A stretch of DNA of 64,000 bases from Combretum micranthum (GCA_024138025.1 JAMXBD010001195.1:310001-374000); one strand, 5' to 3'; positions 13,400 to 28,463 are shown, counted from the stretch's first letter. The notes: generated from the letters alone by a model not told the origin. A program made the numbers and translations.

Positions 13400-13675
13400 T
13401 CATTTTTCGTGAAACAAATACGCTCCAACAATAATCATCTTTAGATTTACAACAAGTAGCCAGCTAAAGTGAACAGAACATAAGAACAAATAAACGTACG
13501 TACCTCCAACTATGTCCTCCAGATTTGGCTTTTCATTTCTGTAAAACTGTCGAATGAACATGAAACCTTTTGCTTGTGTTTGGTTCTGCTCTTTCTTCCT
13601 TGCTTTAGAGAATCTAAAGTTGCTATTCTTCTTTCTTCTTCTTCTACATGGATTGAATTTGAATATATTATGCAA
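13400..13675 (-). other. Basic 91-codon open frame, doubtful
   Basis: The frame opens with a cluster of Arg/Lys (CRRRRKKN) and continues with Lys, Gln and Asn-rich sequence, then a hydrophobic tail. A possible splice donor (GTACGTACG) follows the word EDIVGG near 13500, so it might be a short exon of something larger, but no partner exon or known domain was found. Probably chance. Confidence 0.12.
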
Positions 13676-15184
13676 ATATATCTGAAATGGTCACTGGAAA
13701 TTTTGTCGGTGTGTGTAAGGTGAGTATATATTGTGAGTAGAGAGAAGGAGATATTAATGGGGTCGGGTATGTGTAATTGTATGAGTAGGGGTGATGAGGT
13801 TGGAGTCCATTATTGGCCTCTTAAATGAATGCACTTTGGAGGCATTCGAGGAGTGAAATTTAATAGGGGGCATTTATAGACCCAACGAGTCAAACTAAAT
13901 GAAATGAGTCAAGTACCACAAACCGGAGAGAGGCGGTAAGATCAGATAAGATATTAATATGTAAACTCAGTATAATGGGTAACAATTATTCGAATTTGCT
14001 CTAAACTACCATGTTTGATTGTACCATTCCTAATCAGGTTTTTTATCATTGGGATGAGATTTAAATTTTAATAAGAATAAAGGGGAAAAATGAAAATTTT
14101 ACTTTGTAACACTTTACTATTGTGATTTCTTTTAATGATGTTATTGATGGAATTTTGGTTAATTGAGCCTTTCAATTTCTAAACAAGCCCATCAAGCTTC
14201 CTACATAAAGGGATAAAATAGGTTATTATATTCAGAGCTCATTCACATAGGAGGAAATAGCTATTCATTTAAACTTCGTTCTATGCAAAATTTTATTACG
14301 GTGTTTAGTTAAAATGAAATGATAATTTATAAGATCATCTTTATCTCTAGGTACTTTGCGAAAACTTCAAAGAACATGAGTGATGTGGTAGTTGCTTATG
14401 CAATAAAGTGGGTTGCTTATTCGGTTCAATTTGAAAATGATGCAAAATGATACCAAATCAGTGTATCCAAACAAGATATATTACGTAAAATGATTAATAG
14501 TAATTCATGTCCCCGCATGTATGAATTGTCATTCAATGGTTAATTTTCAATTTTTTTCATAAATACCTATATCTAGAAAATATTACATATACAATTATCA
14601 TCTCTCTCTCTCTCTGTAACAAAGATGAGAGTTATTATAGATATTTTATTTTTACTCTAATAATTACTTATTTTATTTTTCATATCAAGTGAACATTGTA
14701 ACAGTCATTAGACTCATTACAACTCTATTATATTTTTATTGAATTAAATATCAATTTCCCCCTTAATTACTTAAGACGAAGTGAATGACTCAACGATAGT
14801 CTATCTCCTCTTTTAAATACCCCGTGATTTATGGCGCCGATCCATCATGTTTAATTAGGCTCTACGCCTTGCCTCATGCCTCATCATGGTATCTCAACTA
14901 ATTTCCTTGGCTTCGATAATTGAGAAATCTGTACCTTCTCATGCCTTCTCCTTTCATTGTGCTTATATTCTTATTCTCTTAAAATCGTCCATTGACTTGA
15001 GAGTCGAAGTGCTGACTACTTCCTGCACTTTTTAACTCGTATTTGCTTTATTTGTAGACTCACTCCACCCGCAGTGTTATAGGATTCCTTGGTCAAGGCC
15101 TAAAATCAAGAATGTAAATCCAATAAGGGGAAAGAAAATTGGAGCCGCAAAATCATTTTCGTTTTGATTTATATGACTACTAGC

Positions 15185-15434
15185 ATTTTGAGTGGTTGAA
15201 ATAAAGAATCAATATTTGACAAAATGAATCAAATGAGAATTTTGTTGAGAAAATTTGAGGAAAATTTGATAAAAATTTATCAAAACATGATTAATTTTAA
15301 TGAGTTTTGCAAAACGCTGATATCTCATTTGACTTATTTTACGAAACGTTGGTTCCTTTTTTTAATTATCCAAAATGTTGATACTTTAAATTAATTTACA
15401 TTCAAATATTAATATCTTATTATATATTTTACCC
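15185..15434. mobile_element. MITE-like element, same family as the pair at 28.1-28.8 kb
   Basis: Shares with the 28-kb elements a distinctive series of words: GAGTGGTT near the left end, an internal CAAAATGAATCAAATGAGA-type segment, TTGCAAAACGCTGATATCTCATTTGA, then ATGTTGATACTTTAAATTAA and TAATATCTTAT...TTTACC near the right end. It has no coding capacity. The ends are approximate and no target duplication could be assigned. Confidence 0.5.
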
Positions 15435-15563
15435 CAAAAATAATATTTTGATGTTAATTATGATAAATATTAAATAAAGTAATATATCAATAATTCACAA
15501 AAATACCTTTTTCGTTAATAAAGAGCATGCATGTGAATTTACATATAAATTTTAAATAACATT

Positions 15564-15902
15564 TTGGGAAAATGTTTAATTTGGTATATGAATTTTGTAC
15601 AAAAATTTAATTTGATATTTAAACATTAAAGTGGTCAATTTAATACCTAATTAAAATTTTAATGACTATTTTAACTTTTTCACTAACATTATTTCCTATG
15701 TTTTCTAATGTGGAAAGAACAATCCATTAGTATCAAACGGTATTAAGAGTTTTAGTAAAAATTCAATAATATACTATCCTTTCTACGTCTACAAATAAAG
15801 TAAATGATGTTAAAAAGGTTAAAAGAAATAATCATAAAAAATTTGATTGGATACTAAATTGAATTTTCATGCAAAGTTCAAAATCAAATTTGTCATTTAA
15901 CC
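15564..15902. mobile_element. Inverted-repeat element, MITE-like
   Basis: The left end GGGAAAATGTTTAATTTGGT is matched imperfectly by the reverse complement of the right end (GGGTTAAATGACAAATTTGA). The inverted similarity continues inward for about 50 bases. About 340 bp, non-coding. No clear target duplication, so the limits are approximate and the superfamily is unassigned. Confidence 0.4.
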
Positions 15903-18900
15903 CGATATGTTTACTATTCCTTATATATATACACATAATAACCGTCTAAATGGTTACATTACTCTGAAAAATAGAATATAAGATAGCTAATTGCGTGTTG
16001 TTACCCACTCTTTTTTACACTTTGATATTAAAAGATTTTAAAGATTAGTATACGCGTCGTGTTAATTATTTATATATTCCTTGGTTACTAGATTTATATG
16101 AACAATGCAATTCGTTAGGCCCATCGACTATTTTAGATTTTCAGATTGAAGAGTGCTATTAGATATATTATTTGTTAAAAAGAAACTATATTTTGGTCGG
16201 CCAAGCGAAGCTTAATGGAGGGAAAAAAAAAATCATTATCTAGGTATGCTACTTGTACTAGCAGATAATGATGGAGTCAACTACTAGCATAGCATATTAG
16301 ATTTTATTAATTCTAACTTTTAGGGTTGCGAGTGTGGTCTGTGGTGTTCTTGGCAGGAGCATTATTCCTATTCCTCCAATGATGATATACAATGGGGATA
16401 GGAATTTAAAAAATTCAATGGGCGACCGCATGCTGTTCAATAATTAATGATTATAATAGGAAAATTTTGCTTACGTACGGAGTAATGTTGCTCAATAGCT
16501 AATCCACACAATGTGCGGTATATACATGACCAGGAAGTGTTAATTTTCAATACCGAATCATCATTTTCTGAAAACCATTCACCGTTTATTCCCACCTGTG
16601 TGAATTGGATGAAGATGGTCTCGAAGATTACTTTGCTGAAGTGTGAATTCTTAGATGATTTTTTTGGAAATAGAGATTCTTAGTAAATGATATGTGTGTT
16701 ATTATTACCTATGTATTAATTTTTAGTTAAGGATGAAGATTTTAATGTTAGTTGCTGGTAAACTTAGTGATTTATATGAGTCACCTAGCATGTGATATTT
16801 TGTATGTAAGGTTGATGTTGCTTTTATGATAAGAAGATAGTATTGTTAATTGTAAATGTGAACCATCCCTAAGACTGTGAATTGGATTTGTAATTGTTTA
16901 ATTATGGTTTATAACAAGCATATGAGCCTTTGTGTATCCTTATCCGTAAGGATACATGTGGCGAGTTGTAAGTGTCTTTAAAATTTATGGCATTACATCA
17001 TGTGCGATGAAGATAATATTAAAATAGTACTAAAACAAGTATCAAGTAAAGGGGATGTGCTCACAGGTACTGGCTATAAACAAATCTCATAAGAGTATTG
17101 AAACCACATCTAAACCGAAGGAGTATTAGATATCTCTTCAAAACATAAGAAAGTCTCGCTATATGAAAAATCTCTTGGAGTAGATAAAAGAGTCTAACAA
17201 ATCTAATAATCGTTATCTGCAAACTACTCCTCAATGTTGTAGAAATAAATTGTCAATTATGTGATCCATAATATGGATCTTGTACTTAAAGCAAAGAAGA
17301 AGAATGAAATAAAATTATAAATTTTATGACACGACTGTTATCTCCACTATCCACACTCTGATTTTATTCTAACCGTTAATTTTAGGCAATTGCAACTTCT
17401 GATAAGTTTCTTAAGGAGTTTTATGTGTTTAAGTTGCATCTGTTCATGACAATGGTTCGGTTAATTAATAACTAATCAATTTTACACCCAAATGATGCAA
17501 CCTATATCTAAATAATGTGACTCTTGTGAAAAATCCTGATGGTTGGATTATCAATTCATCATATAAAATGTGTTGCACCTGGTTGTAAAACATAACTGAT
17601 AATTATTGTTATTCTTCTCTTAACCAATTACTACGCACAATATCTTAAAATTCTTTTAAGTGTGGTTTGATACGTGAATGTTTGTTATTCAAGTATTAAG
17701 ACTTAGTTGTATCATAGGAAAATTCCACATTCAAATTCCATAGCAAACTTAGTGTGGAGGCATAAATTGACTAAGGAAAGCGATTTCATTCGTATCTCTA
17801 AGTCTATCTTCGTTTTTAGTTTCATCAAACAAAATTTACAATCTTCTATGAATTGTTTATTTTCATTAATCATACTTTTTTTTTTAAACAAACATTAGAC
17901 CCATACCCTATATAATCGTAATGACCAACATCATCAGCATCATCATAAGTCTCATTATCAGAACCTAAAACGATAAGAATGAGTTGCGGAGTCCAGTATA
18001 TAGCAACACAAGAACATGCAACATATACACATGAGCCTAATCTATCAATTAGTAAACCTTCAATTTTTGTCTTTAATTAAGGTATGAATAGCAACAATAG
18101 AGTACCTGTGACTCCAACAACAAAAGTGGGAATAGAAGGGGTCCTAAGTAGATGCATCTATTTAGGGTGTTGATAAGACAAGTTGGTGCCTTATCAACAG
18201 GAAGAGAACCAGAAGGAAACTAGTCTCATTTGAGATTAACAGTCGTTATTCAAACATTAACTAATCTGATTAATCACCACCATATGATCTAATGAGTCCC
18301 ACTCCTCTAGAGTACTCTTGAATGCAAAATCAATCTAAAGGGTTAACCGTATGCTAATATTATACTCCTCATTAGCTAATTGTCAAGCTACCACCGATGG
18401 CTTAAGAATTTGACTATTGTGTTAGAGTCTTAAGATTCTAATAAGGGCGTCGCTTCCGAGCTTGAAATGACTACACATGCTCAATCATTAGCTAATTTGT
18501 CTTTAAGTTTTGGTCAAGTTTAATGTCTATCTTAACATCCAATACACAAGTCAGTGCATACCTCGAAAATCAAAAGAATCCAATAGCGTAGTCATAAGAT
18601 AATAAGGAATAATATCTATTAAATGAAAGATCAACAGTATTAGGTTTGGGATTACACTTGTTATCTTTGATTTGTCTCTAGGGTTTAAGGCTTTAGGTAT
18701 TGAGCTTAAGGAGTTGATATTAAGCCCATTAGGATTGCATTAAAATCACTTATTTAGATTTATTGGGCTTCAAGGGTTCCTAAATCAAGCCCAATTATAC
18801 CACTATTAATTTTTTTTTTGTTTTTAGATTAATGCGTTTAAGGAAATGGATTTAAGTTTACTAAGAATTTTAAGATTTAGGGTTTAGGTAAATTGGATCT

Positions 18901-19069
18901 TTGGGACTCCTAATTAGGCCTAATTTACTTCTATTTCTATTGTGTAGGTTTTAGATTTAACCAATTGACAATTGAGCTTATTAGGTGATTTACACCTAGG
19001 AAATTGGTATATGGGCTTAATTAATTGGGATTGGGTCCAGCAATAGTTAAGGCGGATTGAGCCTAAGTT

Positions 19070-19106
19070 TATTATTATTGTTATTATTATTATTATTATT
19101 ATTATT
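19070..19106. repeat. (TTA)n microsatellite
   Basis: About twelve TTA/ATT units with one TTG interruption, followed by an A run. No gene lies near it. Confidence 0.9.
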
Positions 19107-22100
19107 AAAAAAACCCATAGGATAGTTTAGATAAGTTAATTAGATCAAGTAAAAGTTGATGGACCTACCAATAGTCAAAGTAAGCCCCTTGAAATATATG
19201 GAATAACTCAAATAGGCTAGAGAATAGAGTCTTGGATTTGGAAATAAATCAGTTTAGCTCAATAAAGAAATATATTTTTTATATTATTATTTTTCTATAA
19301 AATAAAACAAATATATGACCAATATCATAATATCGTCTCAATAGCATAAGTACAAGAAGATTCTCATTTGATTGTTTAATATTACAACATTGATTGTATT
19401 GATATATATGACTATGTGTTTATGTAGTTGTGGAACCACTTCATATTTTTAATATTTAAATTTTTAGGCCTTTGTCATCATAATTTAGTACACAATCACA
19501 TTACTGATTAAAACTTCAATGTACTACCTAACCAAAAGACAATTCATCATCATCTCCTATCGAAAAGAGATTGGATTATAACTGCTAAAACTTTTATAGC
19601 ATTATTAATTAATATAATGTTCCAAGAACATATTAGAACAACAAGGGTTTTAAAAAAAAAGTTCTTACTATGAAAACATGATCATAATTTATTAATAAAT
19701 TCAAATAACTTTAATGATAAACTGCAATTCAATTCAATAGTCCTCATTATCTCCCGAAAATGACAGGACTCGTCATTTCTTTATATCAATAATACTTCAA
19801 CCACATAACTAATTAAAAATTCTTATTATATTAACAGTATAATCAAACAAAAAAACATTTTTTTATGTATGTATGGTCAACTAACCAAACAGTTGACATC
19901 CAGGTTATATTTTATTTTGTATATTACTTTTGGCTTCATTTTATATTTAAATCGTTGGATCGAAATTCAAATCTAATAATATTTTTACATTTACATATAT
20001 ATATATATATATAGTTCACATTGGATTTAAAACATATATAATTAAATCATCAATTTAAACCCAATACCATAGATACATGTGCACCTATGCTCTCGGTCAG
20101 GAAAAAAAATTCATGATTCATATATTAAATTAATATACTAATAGATACATAAAGAATCAAAAATCATTATTATTATGTAAGCATCCAGCTAATAAATACT
20201 TTTATCACACAACATCTGTCAAAACATGATTTCAATCCATAGATTCATGAATCTATGTTCTAACTAATTCATAAGAAAATTAATTCTAGTTGACAATCAT
20301 TTAATTTTTTTTTTTTTTTGACAAAAATTATTAACTACGAAGTAAAATAAGGTTCTTCCTACAATTTACCTATCCAATCCAATTTATATGATTCGGCATT
20401 GGATATACACATATTTAAAACATATTGATCATTTAAATCCAATTCACATGTCATAAATTAAGGGTCTAATCAAGAGATCAAAATGATATTATCCTATATA
20501 CATCATTTTTTTTTATTCTCGGCTCTAGAATCCATGCAATAATTATCCTATTCTACATTTCAATAGTCTCAACACACTAAAGCATTACATGTCCATTTAC
20601 AATTTTAAATTCTATTATATATTTGCATATTCATTGACCGAATCATTCTAATCATTTATCAATTAAACACGCGGATCATATTTTAATATCATTATTCATT
20701 CTGCATGCCTAGAGAACATCACTTTATTCGCCTCATATACTTATAGATCACATATACCTAGCTCGGTACCAAAAAAAAAAAAAAAAAATCATCCTATTTT
20801 ATCAATTCCGTATAATACCCATTTAATATTACATTTTATATTAGAGAGCATTAGATCAATTTACTTTATTATAGTTTAGTATATATACATGCCTCGACTC
20901 ACAAAAGAAAAACATATAGTGTATTTAATTTTTGTTCAATCACATTGATCTATACTCAAACAAGTGATTATTTTAAAATAGATACAAATTTACACATTAA
21001 ATTTTAAAATGTAGATCTTAAATAATTTATTGCTTCAAACTTCTTCAGTTATTCATCAAATATAGCGAGGTTTCTTGAGATTTACTCGGTATTGAATTTT
21101 GGTCTTCAAGCTTAAGCTTTTATCACCAAGAGAGGTAGAGAGGGTTTTTCTTTTTTATTTATTTGCAAAAGAAATGATGATTTTGTGTATTTGATTTCCA
21201 ATAGTGAATTTAGAAGAGATGGAAATGGAGGCAGGTACAATATATATATAAATATATATATATATTGTGGAGATAGAGAATGTGAGATGAAAACAGTATA
21301 ACATTTCAAGAATAAAATGAATATATAATTAAGGTTCAGGTAAGAAGAGTTTATTTTGATGACCTGGATTGTGACACGTGCCAAAAAGTGATGGGCCTTG
21401 GAGGGCATTTCATTCTAGAAAAATTCCATGGTCTCATGGCTGTTACAACAGGACCGATCACATCACATTAATAAACGATCTTGACTTTTTTCAATCGTTA
21501 TCCAATCCTAAAAATTTTTATACTTATTTTTCTACAATTCATTTAATTTTCATATGGATGGCTATATGATCCGAGAACATAAAAGTTCCCTTCATTCTAT
21601 TATTACCACCGATCAACATCTCTCTTTTTAGGGTATTTCTACATAAATGGGCGGTTAAATAAATGGAACGTTATCATTTGCCCGTGCATGGGCAGTTAAA
21701 AGAAAATCAATCGGGCGATCAAAAGAAAATTAAAATAAATTGGTGTCATTGTCCTCTGTGGAGATGGAATGCGTGATGGAAACATCCATCCAAATGTAAT
21801 CTTGATTCATTCAAATTAATGCCCAAATGAATTATAATTTTTTTTTAGACACAATAATGGCACAATTGATTATATCTAATCCGTACATTCTAGGAGGTAA
21901 TGGTTGGAATCTACGACTAGGATATAACGTTGTTTGAATTTGTCAAAATTTCGGACCATAGATAAGCATTTTCTTTGTTTTGATGCTTAATGTAATGGGT
22001 TCAGCAGATTCTCTTGCAAGATAATATGTTTTCAAAAATTTTATATCATATCCTGCCTTTCTCTTAGGCTTAAGATAATTTTTGTAAATCATTATCATAC

Positions 22101-22559
22101 AACGTTGATATGCCTGTATCTATGACATAAAATATAATATGTTGTGAGTGGCATTTAAAATCATTGTGGTTGAGAAACCAGTAAACTTGTCTCTGTTTTA
22201 TGCAGTTTGTAATTTCCATGTTATAATAAAGAATATGTATGTTTTGAGCATGTTTATTATTTATAAGTTATTCGACTGAGTGGGAGTTCTAGATTGGTAA
22301 ATTCTTAAGAAAATTTTTATCTAGAATTTTTTGTTTTTTTTTTTTTGTGAAAAATAATATTGAATATGATGACGATTGAGTATGTGAATATAGATGATGG
22401 TTAAGAGTAGCAAATTTTTTATTTTGTATCATGTATAAAATAGTCATTTGATTCGATATGATATTTTAGTGCATGTTATATGTGTGTGTGTGCCAGATTT
22501 ATTTATATGTATTTATATCAAATGTGGAGCTACTTGAAAATGGGTTCTAACTTCTAAAT

Positions 22560-25500
22560 ATATTATTATTGAATTGAACAAGGAAAAACTTAATTGTGAC
22601 AATTATGACATTTGGCACTGTAAAGTCCAATGTATCCTCAAGAAGCAAGAAGTACTAGAAACCCTAAACCATATCATGTTGAAGCCTGAAAATAGAACAC
22701 TTGCTCAACATAAGAGGGATCTTGAGGCTTATAATGCTTGGAACATAAAAAACGGCATTTTCTGTATCACATTGCTAAGTAGCATGCAAGATGACATTAT
22801 GTGCTAGTTTGATCAATACTCCATAGCAAAAGAGATGTGGGATATTCTTGAAGAGAAGTTTGGGGTTACCTTTGTGAGCAAATTGAGGAGGTTTACAATC
22901 AAGTTTGACACCTATATGAAGAGCCAAAATCACACGATGAGCAGCATCTAAGAGAGATGTCAACCATGGTTAAGGAATTGAAATCTACTAGACATACCCT
23001 AACTAATGGACAACAATTGCAAGTTGTGAACTAAATCCCTTCTAGATAATTGGGAACACATGAGGGTGAATATGACTCATAATAAAAACATCAAAACATT
23101 TGATAATATTTCACATCACCTTGAATTGGAAGATAAGCACTTAGAAGTTGCAAAGTCCACTGGGATGTGTTTGTTTATTTCACTTCAAATGCAGCTTTTT
23201 GTTCCAAAAGGAAGAGGAATCACAAAAATGGTAATGGGGTTGGATCAGTAAGCAACAAAGCTAAGAAATACACTTTTAGAGAGGCAAACGCGTTGGCAAG
23301 AAAGACAAGGTCAAGATGAAGTGCTTTAATTGTGGACAATTGGGACATTTCACTCGTGAGTGCATTGAGCCGAAGAGGGTACAATCCACTCCTCCGTAGT
23401 TCATTTATGTTTCTAGTTGTGTATTGCTTACTAAATATAATTCTATGTGGATTGTAAACTTTGGAGCCATAAACCATGTAGCGAAAGATGGTAGAACTTT
23501 TTGTAGAGTATCACCAGGTACCAAGTAAGTCAAGATAGATCTATGTTGGGATAGTAAAGTTAAAGTTAAAGGCATATGCACTTACAGGTTACTTGCATGG
23601 TGGCAAGACTCTTTTCCTACATGTCCTTTTCGCCCTAGAAATCGAACAAAACTTAATATCCATTTTAGCGCTTTTAAGTTTAGGGTATAGTCTTAATTTT
23701 CACGGCAATAACATTAATGTTTATTTGGGAATTATATTTTATGGATTTGGTTTTATGTCAAATGGTTTTATTATATTAAATGTTGAACCAAATGATGAAA
23801 ATAATATTAACGATGCAAATATTAGGCATGCCAGATTAGGTCACATCAAGCATGATAGAATTAATATATTAGCTAGAATATACCTTTTAGGCTCATTAGC
23901 TAAAATTGAATTGTCTACATGTGAGTTTTGTCTAACTGTTACATAAATAAGAAAACCTTTTGGCAAGGAGACTAGATCCATCTATGCATTACAGTTGATA
24001 CATTCAGACATAAGTAGTCCCTTGAATATGAGAGTGAGAATGGATCCTTATATTTCATACATTTATAGATGATCACACTCGTTTTGATCATGTTTATCTG
24101 ATTTCTCACAAATACGAAGCATTAGATTGTTTTAAAAGGTTCTTGAATTCAATTGAGAATCTGTTAGATAAAAAGGTAAAGGCATTGAGGACTGATAGGG
24201 GACGTGAATATCTGTATGAGCTATTCAAAGAGCTTTGTAATAAAAAAAAAAAAAAAGGAACTATAAGGCAGCTAACTATTCTTAGAACCCTGCAATAAAA
24301 TGATGTTGCAGAGAGAAGGAATAGAACATTAATAGAAATGGTTAAGTCAATGATGGCACAAGTAATTTGCTTATCTATTTTTTGGAGAGATGCCTTATTA
24401 ACTGCCACCTATGTACTTAACAAAGTTCTCTCTAAAATAGTTCCTTCTATGCCTTATAAATTATGGACCGTAGGAAACCGTATTTAAGTAACCTAAGACC
24501 TTGGGGTCAATAGCTTATGTTCATAGTCCTTTCATAGAATTTGGAAAATTAAGTTCAAATGGAAAGAAATGTATGTTTATTAGATATTTTGAACATTCAA
24601 AAGGGTATATAGTGAAAACACAGATGGAACTGTAACTAAATTAGAATTAAGGGATGCCACATTTTTAGAAACTGATTTTCCTAGCAAGGGTCACATTAAT
24701 AGAACCACAGGCTCTTATGAAATTGATGATTCAATAGATGAAACCTATCCTACTAATATTACAAGAGAACAACCAAATTCTTCTCGAAGTGTCATGCCAA
24801 GTGGGAGCATTACTTCAATTGACGGATTAGTTCCACAAAATCAATAGTTTACATAAAAGTGAACACGAGAAGATACCATGTCATCGTTTTGAAATTGAGG
24901 GGCAAATTTTTATGATTTCACTAAGTGATGACAGAGAGCATAAGAGCTTGCAAGAGGCTCTTTTCAAGCCTTACTAAGGAATATTAAAGAAACGCAATGG
25001 AAGAGGAAATAAAGTCTATGAGATCTAATCATGTATGGAATTTAATTGATTTAGCTCCAAGTTGTAAAGCAATTAGAAACAAATGGGCTCTCAAAATTAA
25101 ATGCAAGGTATATGGGACTATCAAGAGATATAAGGCATGCCTCATAGCCAAAGCATTTACTCAAAAGAAGGGTAAAAACTATGAGGAAACCTTTTCTCCT
25201 ACAGTGAGATTTAATTATATTCATCTCATTTTGGCAATAACTGTAAAAATGGATTTAGAACTTCACCAAATGGACGTTAAGACAACATTTCTCAATGGAA
25301 AACCAAACGAAAAAATTTATATGGAACAACTAGAAGGTTTCATAGTTTAGGGTCAAGAGTGCAAAGTACATAGGCTCAATAGATACATATATAGCCTAAA
25401 ACAATTTTCTAGATAATGATACTTAAGATTTCACCTTGAAATAATATCATTTGGTTTCACAATGATTGAAAAGACCATTGTGTGGCGATCCAGAAGGAAG

Positions 25501-26460
25501 TTTATGAGCTTATCTCTATATATGGATGACATCTTAGCTAAAAATGATTTGGAGTTTATCGTATCTATTAAGAATTGCTTATCTTCAACTTTTGAAATGA
25601 AAGATTTGGGTGAAGTAGCTTATATGTTAGGTGTTACAATCCATAGGGATCATATAAAGAAGCTTCTTGCTCTTTCACAAGAGCCTTACATATGGAAGAT
25701 TCTTGAATGATTTAACATGCATAATTGTAAGCCCGTAGACAAACTCATAGTGCAAGGTGATAGTTTACGCCTTAAAATGTATCCTAAGACTCCATAAGAA
25801 AGAAAAGAAAATGGAGAGAGTTCCTTATTCAAGTGCAGTTAGTAGTTTAATATATGTCATGTTGTGTACTAGACCTAACATATGTGATGCAGTGGGAGTT
25901 GTTAGCAGATATTAATTGAATCTAATACCTGCTCATCATATGGCAGTAAAGATTATATTAAGGTATCTTCAAGGCACTATAAATTATTCTCTATACTACT
26001 AAAGAGATAGTCTAAACCTTGTAGGGTATAGAGATGCTAATTGGAGAGGAGATTTAGATGAGCGAAAATCAACCTATGGTTATGTTTTCTTACTTAATAA
26101 TGGTGTTATTTTTTGGAGTAGTAAGAAGCAAACATGTATAGCCTTATCAAATGATGATGGCTAAGTGTATAGAATCTTCAGTAGCAATACAAGAAGTAGT
26201 TTAGCTCATATGGTTTATGCGACATATGTGATTGCTTTATGAAGAGTCAAAATTGGTGGTAATCAATTGTGATAGTCAAATGGTGATTACTTACACAAAA
26301 TATCCCAAGTACCATAGCAAGACCAAGCATATAGACACCAAATATAACTTTGTAAGGCGCATTATTGCTCAATTAGATGCCATGTTGTAGTATGTATCAA
26401 TACATATAATGATTGTTGATCCTTTCACTAAACCTATACCTAGAGATGTTTATTTAGGAC
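22560..26460 (+). mobile_element. Decayed Ty1-copia LTR retrotransposon, internal region
   Basis: The domain order gag, protease, integrase, reverse transcriptase, RNase H is that of Ty1-copia elements, which copy themselves through an RNA intermediate. Visible pieces: gag start (LNCDNYDIWHCKVQCILKKQ, 22574 on); a CCHC zinc knuckle CFNCGQLGHFTREC at about 23323; protease-like region near 23450; GAG-pre-integrase with RHARLGHI near 23825; integrase core with FIDDHTRF and ALRTDRGREY; integrase tail with ERRNRTLIEM near 24312; reverse transcriptase with NKWALKIK, HQMDVKTTFLNG and the YMDD box (LSLYMDDIL, about 25516); RNase H with DANWRGDLDERKSTYGYV and SSKKQT near 26030-26130. Frameshifts and stops interrupt every domain. 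I could not find matching LTRs at either end, so the outer limits are unknown. A 15-bp unit (TTGGATGAAAAAGAT) is duplicated near 26776-26805. Confidence 0.9.
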
Positions 26461-28116
26461 ATGTTAGATATGTTGTTTTAATGACAATATTGTTATTAAT
26501 TTATTATTATTTCGGGAAACACATATGTAGTTCATTGAGTATGTCTGTGATATGTTAATGATTGACCTTCTCGTATGGATAATTGCCTTTGATACTTGTA
26601 AGCATGTAAAGATGAGCCTATGATTAACTTTAAGTTGCCTTAACAAAGAGTTAAGATGAGGTATATTTTTAATGCCGATATGGATGCCCTATTATTCATA
26701 GAATTTATGCTTCATGGTGTAAGAGTTTATGACATACTTATTATAGATGAAAATACAAACACCACAGCAAATTATTGGATGAAAAAGATTGGATGAAAAA
26801 GATGTGTCAAGACGACCAAACAAAAGGTATTAAGTGAATGAATCCCCACTTCTTCACTGTATGTGATCTTTTTTTCTATTGAAATTATAAACAAGTGCCC
26901 TTGATGACTTTTTTCAATATTGCAAAGTAATTAAATAATGTTACTACTTTAGTATGTTACCTACGGTCACAAAAAATTCAACCCTATGGGACATGTCTAG
27001 GAAGCAGTTATTTGATTATTGAGTAATATTTGCTCGAAAATGCTACATCGATGCATGTATTCACAGATTAACATATTAAGTCATCCTTAGGGAATTGATC
27101 TAAATTATGAAGATATGTATAATGTTATGATCAATAGTGAGTCAAGCATATCTCTTTAAAGTTAATGGAGGAATTAAATATGTGTTGGCACCCATGATGG
27201 CATGCGATATTATATTTTCAAAAAGTTGTAACTCTTCCTAATATATATGTGACGGGAGATATTTCTTTAATTACGAAATGACATGATTTTTTCTAAAGGG
27301 GATATATGGAAAAGGTGTGGCTCTTCTCGAGAGGTATTATATCTATATAAATAAAGAAGACCCTTAAACAAGCTAAAAATCTTTTGTCATGTTTTTTATT
27401 ATCCCTTACATAAAATAAAAAAGGTATCATACAAAATCTTTTAAGATTACATATTCTAATAAGGCATCTAGGATGTGAAATGCGAATGTTTTTCAATGGT
27501 GATTACATTCTGTGAGTACATTCTGGAGTGTTAAAATTTGTGATGGTGATTCAACTATCAACTTAGATTATTTTCACTATGTAGTAGGTCTATCTTGGTT
27601 TTTTTTCTCAGTTATAAACCAACAAAAAAATATCCATTCTATGTGTCTTATAAAATCCATAATTAAAACAACAAACATAAATTACAAATCGACTTAATAT
27701 GAAGATATGAGATAAGTTTGTTATTGTAAGCCAGAATGCCAAAGTTCACCAGATTTTGTTAGATTCAGTTTACATGCAAATTTAATTGTATATAAAAAAA
27801 TTTATAAAAACATTATATGCATTTTCACCTATTTGAAAAATCTTGATTTGTATTTTTCTTTCAACAAACATGTAGCATATATTTTGTCACCATATATCAA
27901 TATTAGTAATAAGACATGCATAGTCCACAATAATTGGTTTTATAAAATAATATTGTTTAATATATTAAATTGAACAATTTAATAAAAATTATAAATAATA
28001 TAAGAAATCAAAAGTCAAAAATATTCGATATAAGGCTATAAACAACTGGTCATAACCCATTGCCACTCTTTAAAGATGGCATAATGCTCTTAATGCCATA
28101 TGTCACTATGGACAAA
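26461..28116. other. AT-rich DNA downstream of the copia relic
   Basis: No protein-like frame. Part may be the 3' non-coding region or LTR of the copia element, but no direct repeat of it was found upstream of 22560. Confidence 0.4.
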
Positions 28117-28127
28117 ACAAATTAAAA

Positions 28128-28463
28128 GGGTAAATTATATCAAGTTTGGAGGTAAGTTCATTTAAAGTCAATATTTTTTGTGGTTAAAAAGAGATATCAT
28201 TGTTTAGGGATAAGTTCATTTAATATATCAATGTTTTGAGTGGTTAAAAAAAGATATCAAAGTGTGACAAAGTGAATCAAATAAGGTATATATTAATAAT
28301 TGACCATTATGGAAAATAAAAGAAATTTAATTGAAAATTAATTCAAACGTCGATACTTTAAATGAACTTTGCAAAATATTATATACTTTGCATAATGTTC
28401 ACTCTTTTTTTAACTACTAAAAAACTTACCTCGAAACATTAATATCTTATAGTGTAATTTACC
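28128..28463. mobile_element. MITE with 11-bp target duplication, Mutator-type by duplication length
   Basis: The 336-bp element begins GGGTAAATTATA and ends in a rough inverse, GTGTAATTTACC. It is bounded by an exact 11-bp direct repeat, ACAAATTAAAA, at 28117-28127 and 28464-28474. Duplications of 8-11 bp are typical of Mutator-like transposition. The left third contains an internal repeat of a TCATTTAA...GTGGTTAAAAA segment of about 64 bp. No coding capacity, so any movement would need a transposase in trans. Confidence 0.72.

Larger units (their letters stand above)
13700..22550. other. Gene-poor AT-rich region with small repeat elements
   Basis: Nearly 9 kb with no protein-like frame that I can defend. 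It holds short tandem tracts, (TA)n near 19997-20012, a poly-A run at 20771-20787 and two inverted-repeat-like elements listed separately. The part from about 18000 to 19200 has a different texture (repeated TTAGG, GGGCTT and CCCATT words) and may be old LTR DNA, but no matching partner was found. Confidence 0.4.

Noticed and set aside
21112..21408. 98-codon - strand frame with many Tyr/Ile/Leu
   Set aside because: Composition is that of translated AT-rich repeats (a TATATA tract lies inside), with no neighbours, no domain and no splice context.
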